Shown here: positions 33,810 through 45,717 of the stretch, piece by piece | How the letters are laid out: each line of letters opens with the position of its first letter | How positions within the stretch are numbered: the stretch's first letter is position 1 | Assembly (NCBI GenBank): GCA_024741835.1 | Contig: JAENRP010000187.1 | Coordinates: 17,633-81,632 of the forward strand | Direction: 5' to 3' | Length of the DNA stretch: 64,000 nucleotides | DNA from: Diplocarpon mali | Taxonomy: Eukaryota; Ascomycota; Leotiomycetes; Helotiales; Drepanopezizaceae | Translations under genes and position numbers: made by a program | The notes under the pieces: model-generated | Databases searched by the model: none | What the model was told of the DNA's origin: nothing | What the model saw: only the letters and a program-made list of their open reading frames with translations

Positions 33810-34007
33810 CGTTGGATTTTCGAGATTGACTTTGTTTGCTCAGTTTAGGCAAGCATGCGTGTATATCGTACAGGAATTCTTGGTCATTACAAGGTACATG
33901 GCATGCTGTTGTCGAACACCAGCATAGACCTATAATTTACAGTTTTCGTGATGAGAGTGGAAATGGTCTGAAGACAACGGTAGCATAAGACAACCCGCCC
34001 AAGAATC

Positions 34008-34935
34008 CTACGCCTCGACAAAGCCCTTGATGTTGTCCAACCATCTGAGATACTCCTTCTGCTCCTTCATGTCAATGTAATCCGGCACAAAGAGGGCCAG
34101 GGTAGTGTGAATTCCTCTCTCCTCCAAGTATCTCTCAAAGAGAACCTGTAGATCCTCGTCCAAGTTAGCGAACGGAGGTCCGACATACAGATCCTGTCTC
34201 TCGTGGACCTTCTCCGCCGACTTGGCGAGGGCGTGCGATGCGTCCTTGTAGTAGTAGACGTTATCGATGACTATCATGCCCTCTTGCGCCACGGCCTCCA
34301 CGGCCATTGCGCCCTTGCCTGCCTTTTCAATGATAATGCTCAGTCGTGCTGGGAACGATTGGTCTTGCTCGCCCTCGCTCTCCTCTCCCGCGCTCTCGCC
34401 TTCGGGTGAGTTCTTGATGCTCTCATCGGCCTCATCGGCCATGGCCGGGTCCTGGTACTCAGCTTCGTTGGGATCGAGTGCGTTTAGGTCTGCGATGGAA
34501 AAGGTAATGCGGATCCTAGGTTCCCGTAAGCAAAGCATCAGACAGGAGGGAGCGAACCCGGTTCGCGTACTCCTCATCACCAAACTGCCTCGTCAAGATG
34601 ACGTCCTCTTTGCCAGGTGTATCAATGACCTTAAAGGGGCCGTTCTCGAGGTAATCTTGCACGCTGGTTGGGATGCCGCCTTCCTCCTTCATCTCATTCT
34701 CCATCTGGATCTCTGAACCGAGCTTGGCGGCCAATTCTGCGTCCCCCTGAGCAGGTGCCGCGCGTCGGAAGGTAGTGGTAGAGAAGGCTGCGGCGCATTG
34801 TTGGTTTAGGGATGGCTTCCATGCGGGTTGTACGAAAGAGATGGAGGGTCTGGCGGTTGGGCGTGTGATGGCGGCGCCGCTCAATCGAGTCACCATCCGG
34901 GGTGCCGCTCTCGCGAAGGATCTGATGGAAAGCAT
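34008..34935 (-). CDS. MAM33: Mitochondrial matrix acidic protein, MAM33/p32 family
   Basis: Exons 34935-34571 and 34515-34008 (55-nt intron), 290 residues. The junction gives FGDEEIRITFSIADL, the core of the p32/gC1qBP fold. Residues 1-55 (MLSIRSFARAAPRMVTRLSG and onward) are an Arg-rich mitochondrial presequence, with a probable processing site near AAFSTTTFRRAAPAQ. The middle carries a highly acidic insert (DEADESIKNSPEGESAGEES), and the end has DLYVGPPFANLDEDLQVLFE and FVPDYIDMKEQKEYLRWL. Relatives form doughnut-shaped acidic trimers in the matrix and support mitochondrial translation and respiration. It is divergent with VTA1. Confidence 0.94.
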
Positions 34936-35245
34936 GATGCTGGGTGAGATTGACGGGGGATTCTTCGTGCTGTTTGGATGGCTTGACGGTTGGTCGAGTT
35001 TGAAATGCGGTAAACGCTCGCGGCTCGGAGGTGCGAGAAGCTGATTTGGAACTTTTTCATTAGCGCAAGGCTCCAATGAGCTAGCGGCCGCGTGAGGCTG
35101 TGTTACGAAATTATTCACAGCTCGGGTCATACAATTTTGCATAAAGATTGCAGGGGTTGGCTTCCCGTCCAGTTCAAGGTCCCACTAATACCCCTCAGCA
35201 ATAGCTGGGTACCCTCCAGCTCACGACGTTTGCGTACTCCTCATG
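34936..35245. promoter_or_regulatory. Shared upstream region of MAM33 and VTA1
   Basis: 310 bp between divergent start codons. No TATA box seen; contains the promoters of both genes by position. Confidence 0.5.
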
Positions 35246-36752
35246 ATGGCGTCTAATATCCCAGCAAACTTGAAAGCTGCAGACCTCACCCGCTTCATCG
35301 TCAGAGCCGCCCAGCTCGAAATCGCGAAGCCTGTTATAGCATACTGGTGTAAGTAGCTCTTTGCGGCTGGAATACAAGCTAATGGATGCAGGCGAATACT
35401 GGATCGTCAACCAGATACTAGCGAAGGGACTCCATAATGGCGACGCAGATACCTTACAATACACGACTACCTTGATGGACAAGCTCGAACAGGTACGAGG
35501 CAAAGCGCGGTAACCTCACGAATACTGAGTTCTACAGATTAAAGCCGACAACTCGACGAACGATGCGATCATCGACGACACGGCCGGACAAGCATATGTA
35601 GAGAATTTTGGGCTGGAGACTTTCTTCCGGGCTGACAGGACTGTCAAGGCGAATGCAGTGACAAAGTATGAGCCACTACGTATCTGAAGAGCTGTTGCTT
35701 ATTTTCGCAGACAAACCGCAGATACCTTCCAGGCTGCCGCGACGTTCTTGGAGCTTGTGAATATCTGGGGATCGCCAGATACTGACATAAAAGCCAAGAT
35801 CAAGTACGCGAAATGGAACGCTATCCGGATAATGAGGGCATTGAAGGAAGGAAAGGACCCAAACGAGTCAAATCCGAAGATTGAACCAGCTGAAGAGGAA
35901 TTGCCCGCACTTGATCCCAGTGATCCGGAAGTTCTTCAGCTTGGAGAACAGAAAAAATCACCGCAAGCATCCGTCGAGGATGTACTTGATGAGCAGTATC
36001 AGACAGAATCCAGACTTGTGCGGCAATCTCCTACTGATCAGTCACCACATCCTTCCGCTCAACCATCAGCCCAGGTCTCAGCTCCCGGATCTCCAGGACC
36101 GATTTCATCTTTTGAGCCGTACCCGAAAGACGGATTTCCATATACGGCGGTCGGTGACGACAAGGTCTCTCCATTAGAGCGGTCACCTAGCGAAAGAAAC
36201 GGCTCGGTTGGTGGCGGATATTTTCCAGAAGTGCCAACTTTCACGTCGAAAATCCAGGACTCGACACTCCAGACTGCACCGTCGATGGATGCCATTGACT
36301 TGGGACTTCCCAAACACCCATCAGCCCCTCCAGGTGGCGAGCTGAAACTTCCAGATCACCCAACCGGGCTTCCAGGGTGTCGAAGATCGCCAGATTTCGA
36401 GTCATTCCCACCGCCCACCCTTTCAGATGAACCTTCAAACTACCCACAAGATTTCTACCGCGATGCACCCGCCTCTCAATCTTCTCCGCAAAATGCACCT
36501 CCACCACAGCAGCCACACTATGCACCTCCTCCTGCCCAGCAACCAACATATCAGCAGCCTCCTCCACAAAGATACAACCCGCCTGTACCACCCGCACCAG
36601 TCCCAAAGAAAAGCCAGCTTGATATAGGCGATGAGTCGATTGCGAAAGCACAAAAGCATTGTCGCTGGGCTATTTCTGCGTTGAATTTTGAAGATGCAGA
36701 GACAGCAATTAAGGAGTTGAGGGAGGCATTGAAGACGTTGGGTGCTTCTTGA
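35246..36752 (+). CDS. VTA1: Vacuolar protein sorting protein Vta1 (LIP5)
   Basis: Exons 35246-35348, 35392-35492, 35538-35665 and 35711-36752, introns of 43-45 nt, 457 residues. The first three exons are small and give ANLKAADLTRFIVRAAQLE, YWCEYWIVNQILAKGLH and IKADNSTNDAIIDDTAGQAY, the N-terminal tandem MIT domain that binds ESCRT-III. The middle 230 residues are a Pro/Ser/Gln-rich linker ending in QQPPPQRYNPPVPPAPV. The last 45 (IGDESIAKAQKHCRWAISAL, ETAIKELREALKTLG) are the VSL domain that dimerises and stimulates the Vps4 ATPase. The protein acts at endosomes in recycling ESCRT-III during multivesicular-body sorting. Domain order and length are standard. An ATG 3 bases upstream is in frame as well, so the start is 35243 or 35246. 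Confidence 0.95.
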
Positions 36753-37453
36753 TCATACACTTGTGGGAGCTTGTATAAATATATTTATGAAGTAATTAAG
36801 CGTGCAGATGCGAATACCCAGTAGTAGATGGTTTAATATGAGATGATAAGAACGACTTAGTTACATCTTACCAATCTAAAAAGTTGCTTGCCTTCAATCA
36901 TTGCAAGCGAGCATGTCTTCACCCAAATTTTTTAGGCGGTTTCGATTGAAACTCGCAAACATTTTGATTATTTAGCGAGTAACTTGTGACTTTGAAATAA
37001 ATAAACTCAATTATAGTTAAAGAAGGTAGGCTGCCTCAGCCGTCTATATCTGTGGTCAGAGCTGACTCTAACAGTACTGTAACTGGCCCCGATTACTCGG
37101 TTGCAGATCCCTCTAATGCTACATGTGTTGGTGCCTTGAAATCGGTGGGCTCGGTAGACTTACCCCACTCTAAGCCTCATGTCAAATTACTATACCGGAT
37201 TTTGTTTTATCCGGAACGCAATTCTTCGGGATTGCTTCACTGGAATGAACTTTTCACCCCGCACTTCCTTATTTCCTTTTGGTGTACGAAGACGGCAACC
37301 TCGGCTGAATACGCCCATGACATATTAAAGGAAATCAACGTATCTGCACAGCTGCTAAGCTCATACATTTTGCGCCAAGGTAAGGCGCGACTCAGTCGCA
37401 TCGAGCATCACAAAGAATAAATGGTCCGAATGAAAGTTCTCTAACCCTTCGAC
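36753..37453. other. Intergenic region, AT-rich
   Basis: 700 bp between VTA1 and SPT8. A 122-codon plus-strand frame (37052-37420) has no family motif and lies in the upstream region of SPT8; I do not call it a gene. Confidence 0.5.
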
Positions 37454-39596
37454 ATGCCTGATTTTTGCCTAGATGATGACGACCGAGGTATGTTTCGCAA
37501 GTCCCTAAAAGAGCCTTATTTAAAATTTCAGGATCCATCGCCAGCTCCGACAATGATCAGGATGATATGATGGAAGATGCAGACGATATCGAGGCAGATG
37601 CAGACGCCGACGCCGACGGGGATGGCGATGGCGACGGCGATCTTGATGGAGATGGAGATGGAGATGGAGACGGTGATGGAGATGGGGACGATGAAGAGCA
37701 CGACGACGACAACAGAGATGAGGACCAAGACGAAGGAGACGACGACGACGACACCCCCGATGCGCAATCAGCAAGCCGGCCTCGCAGACCAAGTATCCCA
37801 ACCACAAACAACAGCTCTGATGACCCGTCCATGGCTAATCAAGTCAATGGGGGCCCTACATCGCACCCTAAATCACTCGCTACTCGAACTTCTGCCTCTC
37901 CGCGACAGCCATCCGCCCCACTTCCACCCTCCAGATTTCGATATGAAGTCCGACCCGAAGCTCTCACGGCAACTTCGTATGACATAGTACCTACAATCGC
38001 GGCGCCTCAGAGTACCTCAATAAATGCGATTACCGCGACACCGGATATGAGGTTCTGGTTCTCGGGGGGGAGCGATTGCTTTATACGGAAGTACGACGGA
38101 GCTGCTACTATTAACGGCAAAACGCTCCTTACTGTTGCCCAGCGACACCCATTTGTAGACAGTGTGGTGAAATCTGGAATCCTCTTGAGCTACTGGGACA
38201 ACGAGGAACCTTTGCCGAAAGTCGAAGGAGAGGAACCGCCTCTCTCGCCTGTTTATTCTTTAGCTGTTCAGTCACAAGCCTTGTGGATGCTTTCTGGTCT
38301 CGAATCGGGATCTATAAATATATATGCTGTACGGCACGACGAAGGAAAACGGATCGCATACATGCAGAAGCACAAGTCGGCCGTTTCGGTTCTGACGCTG
38401 GCTCAGGATGAGAAGTCAGTTTTGTCTGGAAGTTGGGATAAGAATGTGTTTGACTGGGATTTGAATACTGGACAGACCAAGAGGACTTTTGAGGGAAGCG
38501 GTGGTCAGATTTCTGCAATTGAAGTCCGGCCAGCGTCAAGTTTGCCCGTGCCGGAGGAAGCAGGGGAGCCAGTACTGAATACGGAAACTTTTATGAGTAA
38601 TAACAATAAGCCTTTCACGAACGGGACTAATGAGGTCAACGGGGTGGCGCACGGGGTGGATGGAGAGAACGAAGACGCTCCAGGGTCCCCAGCGGATTCA
38701 TTGTTTGGCGGTGGAAGTGATAATAACTCATTGTTTGGGGAGACTGCCGGGGAAGAGGCACCATCTGGAGGAGTATTTGGAGATGACGACGACGAATTTT
38801 CTAAAGCGATTGGTTCCAGCCTCGAGGAAAGGGAGCATTCCGATACTCAAGGGGATTTGAGCATGGCAGATGCTCCTGCCCCTCCACCTGCCCCAGAACT
38901 ACAACCGCAACTGAGTGTCACAAAAGAAGACCCACAAACAAACGGTTCTGACATGAAGGAAGAGCACCTGAACCCTGTAATAGTAGCAGAGACGCAAGAT
39001 GCGATTGCAACGTCAGATTCTACCTTTCTCGCTACATCTATCGACGGCACCATGCGGATCTGGGACCGGAGGCAACCGAACCCCGTAGCCAGGATCGCAA
39101 CCCGGCACGGCGTTCCTCCATGGTGTATGGCGGCATGCTGGTCGCCAGATGGGAATTTCGTCTACGCTGGTCGCCGAAATGGCACAGTCGAGGAATTCAG
39201 CTTGCACAAGGGATTGAGGAGTCCTAGCCGGACATTCAAGTTCCCACAAGGCAGCGGAGCAGTCACCGCTCTGCGGGCCATGCCGAACGGGCGGCATCTA
39301 ATCTGGTGAGCTTTTACATCCTCCCTCGCTCTCTATATGATTTTTCCCTTGCGATTGGCTTATCAAACAGCGCATCGCACGACATCCTCCGCCTCTACGA
39401 TCTGAAAGAACAGCAATCCGCAAAGCACTCCACAGTCCCGTTCCTGATCGTTCCCGGCCCCCCGCGTGCAGGCGTAATCAGCGCGCTACATGTGGACCCT
39501 ACCTGCAGGTACATGCTCTCTGCTGCTGGGAACAGGGGATGGGAGGGCAGTAACACGGAGGTGCTGATTGGATACGAGATTGGGATCCCTCCGTGA
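37454..39596 (+). CDS. SPT8: SAGA subunit Spt8, WD-repeat protein
   Basis: Exons 37454-37487, 37532-39305 and 39371-39596 (44- and 65-nt introns), 677 residues. The tiny first exon supplies MPDFCLDDDDRG, joined to SIASSDNDQDD. Residues about 25-85 are almost pure Asp/Glu/Gly from a GAT/GAC microsatellite. Then SRFRYEVRPEALTATSYDIV opens the WD domain, with FWFSGGSDCFIRKYD, VYSLAVQSQALWMLSGLESG, SVLTLAQDEKSVLSGSWDKN, an acidic non-repeat insert (residues about 340-480), FLATSIDGTMRIWDRRQPNP, CWSPDGNFVYAGRRNGTVEE, and in exon 3 CASHDILRLYDL and VLIGYEIGIPP. Spt8 is the SAGA coactivator subunit that helps present TBP to promoters in the nucleus. The acidic N-terminus and split WD domain are normal for the family. 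Confidence 0.94.
37587..37700 (+). repeat. GAT/GAC trinucleotide repeat inside SPT8
   Basis: In-frame array of gatgga / gacgcc units coding a poly-Asp/Gly tract. Its reverse strand spuriously reads as long Ser/Pro frames. Confidence 0.9.
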
Positions 39597-40840
39597 AATC
39601 AAGATGAAGATGAGATGGAGATGGAGATATGATTGTGGGGAGAACGAAACGAAGCCACACCGGCCACGAAAATCTAGCGACAAGTTGACACAACCATACC
39701 GCAGATCGCGACGGGACTCGCTGTTCAGCGAACAAGAAAAGCTTGATTCTGGGGAGAGAGACTGGAAATCGTACCATTCAAGTCCCTGCATTTCCAGGGA
39801 TGTGTACCAACAGGACAGATGGTCTCAAGGCAGGCGTTGTTGATGTACCACTGGTTTGGGACAGGATTCGGGCTGCACATGGACAGTCATTGGAGGTGCA
39901 CAAACAAATAGGAGTACAGATGAGAGTCCATTATACTCTGACCGTTCCATTCTCGTTCTTTCATGTCCTACGATAGTTTCCTATCGGCAATTCACCCAGT
40001 GCAGCCGGTACGGCCAGTCATCCTACTTTGTTCTTGTCACTTTCTGAATATCTCTACTCCTGATGTTGTAGTGAGATTGGCCATTCTATTTCACATATAC
40101 GCATCCGCGTTCCTTGCGAGCTCGCCCGATTCGTGCAAGCCAAGGAGTGGCCGCATACTGGGCCGCGGGCGTACATCTTGCAGCAGTCTTTTGTGCAGAC
40201 ATCATTCTTAAATTCACCGTATTTCGGTTGTCCTAAATGCCAAATCTTGGTTAATTCAGCTTAGAGGACGACATAAATTATTTGAAGCTGACGATCATCC
40301 AAGATCAAACGGGATTCAATTCATCATCATATCGCTCTCAGCGGTTTGTTTCCCGTCTGTTCGAATTTCAAGTCCCTGGGAACACGATCCTGCCTCGGCA
40401 CCTATGACGATTGGCCTGTCCCAATGCTCAAGAGCAATTTATGGAGGATGCACTAGTCCTTTTGAACACTCGCACTTCCACTTCCTACCGTACTTTCTAG
40501 ATCCACGTAGAGCTTATTTGCTTTCGTCGGAAGTTGAAATTCTGAGGCTGCGGCCTTGAGATATCATTCCACGAGTCAATTCCGTCAATTAGAGAGAGAA
40601 AATAAGCTTGCGAAGCGAAAGGAGGGACTCGGGTCGAACCTTCCGGGCTGGATCGCGTCGTAACCCAAGTGGGTCTAGGGTTCTTCCAGAAGCCCGGCAG
40701 TCCGGAGAAGGTAGTCTGTCTCGGCGAGAGGCAAAATGGTGTTAAGCGACACGGAGGTAATTCCGCAGATAGTTTTGGCTAGCATGGGAGCCTAGGGATC
40801 ATTTGTTGCAGTATGTTGTGTCTCGTTCGCCGTTCCTGCA
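39597..40840. other. Intergenic region, no gene seen
   Basis: 1.24 kb between the convergent ends of SPT8 and the next gene. Begins with a short gatgaagatgagatggagatgg purine repeat. No RNA gene or protein family recognised. Confidence 0.5.
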
Positions 40841-42370
40841 TTAACTCGTGACAGCGATCCACCTGGCTGGTATCCCATTCTCAGAGATTTCGTAAGGCTT
40901 CGTCTGCGGTTTCCTCGGTGGCAGGGCCCAGCGAGCTCTTCCTGGTCTCTGGTCGTCGAGCTTCCCTTTCTTGCGCATGAGCATCTCCATCACCGCCACT
41001 CTAATGAAATCGCTGTTCTCCCGCATGTCCCTTTGCCTTGCGACTGGTCCAGTGGTACCATCTGCCACATCTTCCGAGGTCGGCTGAGTGCGTCGGCTAA
41101 TAACGCTCGGTGAAGTGCCTATTGGCGAACGAGAGACCTTGTACGTTTGCATCTGTATCGATGCTGTGCAGGTCGGAGAAACCATCGTCTGCATCAGCGA
41201 GTCTGGAATATATGCTTCTATAGGAGCGTTTCTTGTAGGGTTAAGATATCGGCGCAGTGCCGGGGTGGGCGTATCCTCTAATAGTGGTGGCATGCGTTCA
41301 TCAGTAAAGGGCACTTGGGGATCAATTGATATTATTGACCTGGAAAGGAAGTCATCTGGTGCGATCATCGGTGTCGCAAGATTGGAGAAAGACCTGGCAG
41401 CTGATTTCAGGGCTCGTAGCGAAGCCGTGAGGTTGGATTTGAAAGCTGAATTACGCCGAGGGGCTTCAGGGCTTTGCTTTTCTGACTTCCCTACTTTTTG
41501 GAAAGCTCGAAAGTCCAGTTCGTCGAGATCGAACCCAGACTCAGAAAGCGGGTGGCTCTCGGGTGAGACGCTGAGCGAAGGAGACACTGATTGCATCCTT
41601 CGAAAAGGCGTCGGCCTCCTGCCACGAGGACCTGATCGAGAGCCAGGGGTAGGCAGGGAGCCAAGAGAGGGAGAAGCTTCGGAGACGGAGTTGGCATATA
41701 AGGAGGGTATGGATTCGCTGGACATTGTCGTGGTTGAAAAAACAGATTCGCGACCCGTATCGCTATCAGCGACCTCAAATCCTTCGTCCGGGGGGCTCAG
41801 CAAAAATTCTAGCGGGCCTTTTACTTTTCCCAATGTCAACCCGAATTGTTTCTCGGACGCTGTGTGTTCCAATATCGCATCCATAGTCAACCTCTGACTT
41901 TCCCCGCTCCGCTGTCTTAGACTGCTGGCCTTCTGAGGAGGAATCGAAGTCACCGCAAGGAGCGCGGCTACCGAGGGAGAAACGACGTCGGCAGAGTGAA
42001 TGTTTCGCCTCCTTCCGGCACGCAGAACCTGTCTGGTTCCGTCCGCACGATGTGGTCGACTGCATTCTCGGGAATTGTCGTGTTGCCCACGGAGAGGAAT
42101 CACCACCGGCGAGGAGGGTGTTGGGGGAGCCGAGCACTCGGTCGAGGTTGAAGTCGAAGGCATGTTGGGGGCGTCGCGTTTTGCCACTGGTCTGCTCTGT
42201 TCTCCTGGGCGTTCATTTCTGGAACTTGTTGACTTGGAAGGAGAAGGAGAAGGCGCAGGAGAAGGTGCTCGTGAGAACAGAAAACTGCGCGGCTGTAGCA
42301 TGACGGCCGCGGCAGATAGTTGCTGTGCCAGACAGAGAACGAGACTAGGCAGCACCCGGGATCCTTTCAC
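40841..42370 (-). CDS. Conserved fungal protein of unknown function, Ser/Pro-rich
   Basis: Single open frame of 509 codons without visible introns. If it starts at 42370 the first 23 residues (MKGSRVLPSLVLCLAQQLSA) are hydrophobic and could be a signal or just upstream sequence; a start at 42301 (MLQPRSFLFSRAPSPAP) looks like the usual beginning and is my preference. The body is low-complexity and Ser/Pro-rich with basic clusters (RAGRRRNIHS, GPRGRRPTPFRRM). A more conserved-looking core is ASEKQFGLTLGKVKGPLEFL, FDLDELDFRAFQ, FKSNLTASLRALKSAARSFS and the end DFIRVAVMEMLMRKKGKL ... PPRKPQTKPYEI ... GIPARWIAV. The last segments recall a fungal family of unknown role whose members end in a similar GxPxRW motif. 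No enzyme motif seen. Probably phosphorylated and disordered; location unknown. Confidence 0.75.
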   Translation of the reverse strand: MKGSRVLPSLVLCLAQQLSAAAVMLQPRSFLFSRAPSPAPSPSPSKSTSSRNERPGEQSRPVAKRDAPNMPSTSTSTECSAPPTPSSPVVIPLRGQHDNSRECSRPHRADGTRQVLRAGRRRNIHSADVVSPSVAALLAVTSIPPQKASSLRQRSGESQRLTMDAILEHTASEKQFGLTLGKVKGPLEFLLSPPDEGFEVADSDTGRESVFSTTTMSSESIPSLYANSVSEASPSLGSLPTPGSRSGPRGRRPTPFRRMQSVSPSLSVSPESHPLSESGFDLDELDFRAFQKVGKSEKQSPEAPRRNSAFKSNLTASLRALKSAARSFSNLATPMIAPDDFLSRSIISIDPQVPFTDERMPPLLEDTPTPALRRYLNPTRNAPIEAYIPDSLMQTMVSPTCTASIQMQTYKVSRSPIGTSPSVISRRTQPTSEDVADGTTGPVARQRDMRENSDFIRVAVMEMLMRKKGKLDDQRPGRARWALPPRKPQTKPYEISENGIPARWIAVTS

Positions 42371-43288
42371 TTGATAGAGGAGAGCCGAGAGGCGTCCACA
42401 GGTTTCACGGGTCGATAGCTGGTGATGTGATAGATGTTTTGCAAGCAGCAGATCTCTTATCGCGAGCAGCCTCCCTCTTGATCAAGCAGTTCCAGGCATA
42501 TATCTGTCTGGTGAGATCGTGGCAACATGTCTTGTCTTGACTTAGAGGCTCGGCGACATGTGCCTTGCGATGGCTATGTAGTAGAATGGAACAAAATGGA
42601 CAACGAGCCAGCACTGAGGACAGGGGCAGGAAATTTCAGTGCGTAGAGACGAGACCGCGTTGTTGTAAGGTTGTTGTGTTGAATGATGTAGTATACTCGG
42701 TACATCAGGGAGAGTATGATAGAGATACTGTAGATAGGGGCCAAGATCCGGTGGGTCAGGTGTGACCACAGCCTTGCTAAATCCGCCCGGGCGGAGCTTA
42801 GCCCGCTGATAAGACACGCGACACCTGTATTTGGCACCTCAGTATCTGAGAGCACCGCGGGGTCATGTGATCATCGGTGGATTTGGGTAAGCTGCCTATC
42901 ACGACAGTACCAGAACTCATCCGTTTCTCTCTCAGACTTCCTCGCGACGGCTGCCTCTTCTTGAGCCGATACGGTGCGTTTACTGCTGCAAATTGCACTT
43001 GCGAATTTCACAGGCGCAGTGGCTTCTGCTGGAAGAGGTGGCATTATCTGCTTATCTTACCAGGCACTCACCCTGAGAGGAATGTCGATTGACCGGTCAG
43101 ATGACACGGCGCAGCTAGGCGAGTACCGGAGCCAGCGGACGCCAAGGTGCATGTGGGGTACCGTAACCATGTATATCACGTGTACCGGAGGATACGGATA
43201 ACGAGTGGACAGCATCCGCGGAAAAGGAGGCAGCAAGGCAGCAAGGCAGCAAAGCAGAAGCCCTGCCGACCTCCTTACACAAGGCCCC
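42371..43288. other. Intergenic region, no gene seen
   Basis: 918 bp between two minus-strand genes; it should contain the promoter of the 42370 gene and the 3' end of the pICln gene. A ggcagcaa tandem run lies at about 43229-43255. Confidence 0.5.
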
Positions 43289-44269
43289 TCATTCGGTTCT
43301 TGGCCGCTTACTCTCGTCGCTATCGTGACCGTCGGTGCCGTTGCCGTTCACCTCAGCTCCATCCATCTCTCCCCTGGTCCTGGTCCGTCCAGCGCCCTCG
43401 CCCAAGCTTGTCTCTCCATCACGAATCCAATTCCCATCCTCATCGAAATAATCTCCAACGTTCTCAGCCGTGATCCATCCTCCACTTCCAGGAAATGGAG
43501 GAGGTAGTCCACCATCATCTGCTCCCCTTTGCACTCCGGGGAGGCCGCTGGTACCTTCGTAACCCACGCTACCTTCGAATATAATTCTGTCATCCTCATC
43601 GTCGTCGTCATCACCTTCAACTGTCGGGTCTGGGTGTAGGTTTGAGCAGTTGGAAACAGCCTCGAAGAGCTTCTTTATCGTGTCCCCCTCAGTCTCTCCA
43701 CTGCTCGTGCCAGGGATGAGACTCAACTCGACGGGATCCTCATTTTCTTCGTCGCTGACGCCATAAGGATCTGACAGATCGAGTTGCATATAGAGGGCTG
43801 GGATCTCGTGGGATGGTTTCGCCGGATCGTCGACACGCTGGATCGCATGTAGAGAAATGCATGGATATGGAATTGAGATGCCACGCTGGATATCTTGGTT
43901 GAAGAGGGTGAGATTCCTGTAGCAAAGTTTGATAAGCACACTGCCCAAGCTCTCACAGTTTCAAGGTGTGACAGGTGCGAGAAAGGCTTACTCTGAGCTG
44001 ATCCAGATATCCACCAGTTGCACAGTCTGATTCTCGTCTAAAGATTGTGTCGATCCGGCGCTCGTAGATTGCGACTCGCCATTTGCGTCGGGGCCAAGAA
44101 TTGAAAGGGTTGACAGCCGATTCCGAGCAGCTACAGCCCGAATACCAGATTTCGTGTAGTGTAGAACGGGCTTCGCATTGTAGAACGTAGATGGGGTCTG
44201 TGCTTGGTGTTGCTCGAGCGGCGTAAAGGAGTCTGCCATGGGTGGCTCGTGAATAGTTGTTGGAAGCAT
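43289..44269 (-). CDS. pICln-like protein (methylosome subunit / Lot5 superfamily)
   Basis: Exons 44269-43992 and 43916-43289 (75-nt intron), 301 residues. Exon 1 gives TPLEQHQAQTPSTFYNAKPV and VQLVDIWISSE; the junction continues NLTLFNQDIQRGISIPYPCI and YMQLDLSD. This is the PH-like ICln domain. Next come an acidic segment (EEEN-type, EGDDDDDEDDRIIFEG) and a Gly-rich end with GGWITAENVGDYFDEDGNWI. In animals pICln is a chaperone in the PRMT5 methylosome that holds Sm proteins before spliceosomal snRNP assembly; the fungal orthologues are less studied. An alternative start (MADSFTPLEQ) lies at 44239, but the longer LPTTIHEPP start fits relatives. Divergent with the epimerase gene. Confidence 0.88.
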
Positions 44270-44604
44270 GGCTATCTATCGGCTGACCGCGAAATCTGCT
44301 GCGAATCGGCGGTGGTGAAGGAGGGCGAGTCTAACGTGTTACTCTTTCTCGACGGTAAAAACAAATTTTCGAGGTGGGGCAAGGCTACACAAGGCTACAT
44401 GAGCGAGGGGTACCCCATGATTCTGACAATGTGCTGAATACAAATAACACTCCATCTGCTGACTGCCATTACCAGTCTTTCCCATTTCTTCTTCGCTTTC
44501 CCTCCCTTCTTTACTATACTTTCGTCTACTGGTTACCTGAGAACTATTCATATTCTCACTACCCAAGTGATCATACTAGGTTACCCCGCACTACGCTGGT
44601 CACA
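44270..44604. promoter_or_regulatory. Shared upstream region of the pICln and epimerase genes
   Basis: 335 bp between divergent start codons, CT-rich on the plus strand before the epimerase start. No specific site recognised. Confidence 0.5.
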
Positions 44605-45717
44605 ATGGCCGACGAAGCCCCCTTCGAGTTTCTTCCGTTGGGCGCAATCATAAAATCTTTCCTTATTGGGAAAAATAACCTCAACATTGTGCAAGGTTTT
44701 CCAAAGCAATCTCAATATGTTGCCCACAATGCTCCTTTCTTCGGGGAGACAATTGGCCGGGTGGCAAACCGCATTGCCAACGGCGAGATCAAGTCTCTGA
44801 ATAATAAGCCCTACTTCCTAGCCAAGAACAATGGAGCCAATGCTTTGCATGGTGGTATCGTCGGATGGGGAAAACGGGTGTGGAAAGGGCCGAGTTTGGT
44901 TGGCGTGAGGGACATTCCTGGAGTGGAGAATTTGAATGGTGGAGAGAGTTTGAAGTTCACTTTGAGGGATGAGGATGGAGAAGAGGGCTACCCGGGGACT
45001 GTGGATGTTAGTGTTGTATATACTACCGGGACCCAGGAGAGTGAGAGTGGGACAGAGATCCGGGTTTTGGGAATTGAGTATGAAGTCAAGCTGGTCGGGG
45101 ATGCAGCGGAGGAGACAGCTGTCAATGTTACGAATCATTCGTAGGTGTACACTCCACTTTCAATCCGACGAGATTTTGATCCGGAGAAAGAGTTACTGAC
45201 GCTGCTTGATAGCTATTTCAACCTCGGTGGTCTCCCCACCATCGAGGGTACCGAGATAACGCTTTGCTCCACGGCCTACCTACCCGTAGACGACGGCATC
45301 CCTACGCGCACAAAGCCAGCATCATTTCCAGATCTCAAAGCTAACGAAGCGTTCACACTCGGCAACACACTCCCCGATATCGACGATTGCTTTATCGTCG
45401 ATCCGTCAAGCACATCTATCCCGCTTGATACTCGAGCATCACCACTTCATAAATTGGTTTCTGCTTACCACCCTTCCACCAAGATTCATCTGGAAGTTCT
45501 GAGCACTGAGCCCGCCTTCCAGTTCTACACTGGCAAGTACATCGATGTGCCGGAGGTCGACGGTGTCAAGGCGAGGGGAGCTAGGAGTGGATTCTGCGTA
45601 GAGCCGAGTAGGTATGTCAATGCGGTCAATGTGCAAGAATGGAGGGATCAGGTTGTTTTGAAGAAGGGCGATGTGTATGGAAGTCGAGTCGTATATAAGG
45701 GCTGGAGTGACGAGTAA
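44605..45717 (+). CDS. Aldose 1-epimerase (mutarotase)
   Basis: Exons 44605-45140 and 45213-45717 (72-nt intron), 346 residues. It interconverts alpha and beta anomers of hexoses such as glucose and galactose, in the cytosol, feeding glycolysis and the Leloir pathway. Family marks: FLPLGAIIKSFLIG, NIVQGF, HNAPFFGETIGRVANRIANG, NNGANALHGG (substrate His), then VNVTNHSYFNLGG across the splice site (catalytic acid His) and SGFCVEPSRYVNA (catalytic base Glu). The intron falls inside NHS|YFN, so both halves are needed. Length is normal. Confidence 0.95.

Noticed and set aside
37052..37420. 122-codon plus-strand frame upstream of SPT8
   Set aside because: AT-rich, no homologue recognised, no promoter or splice support.
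41088..41897. 269-codon plus-strand frame
   Set aside because: Antisense to the 509-codon gene, whose reading frame is longer and has a more natural composition.
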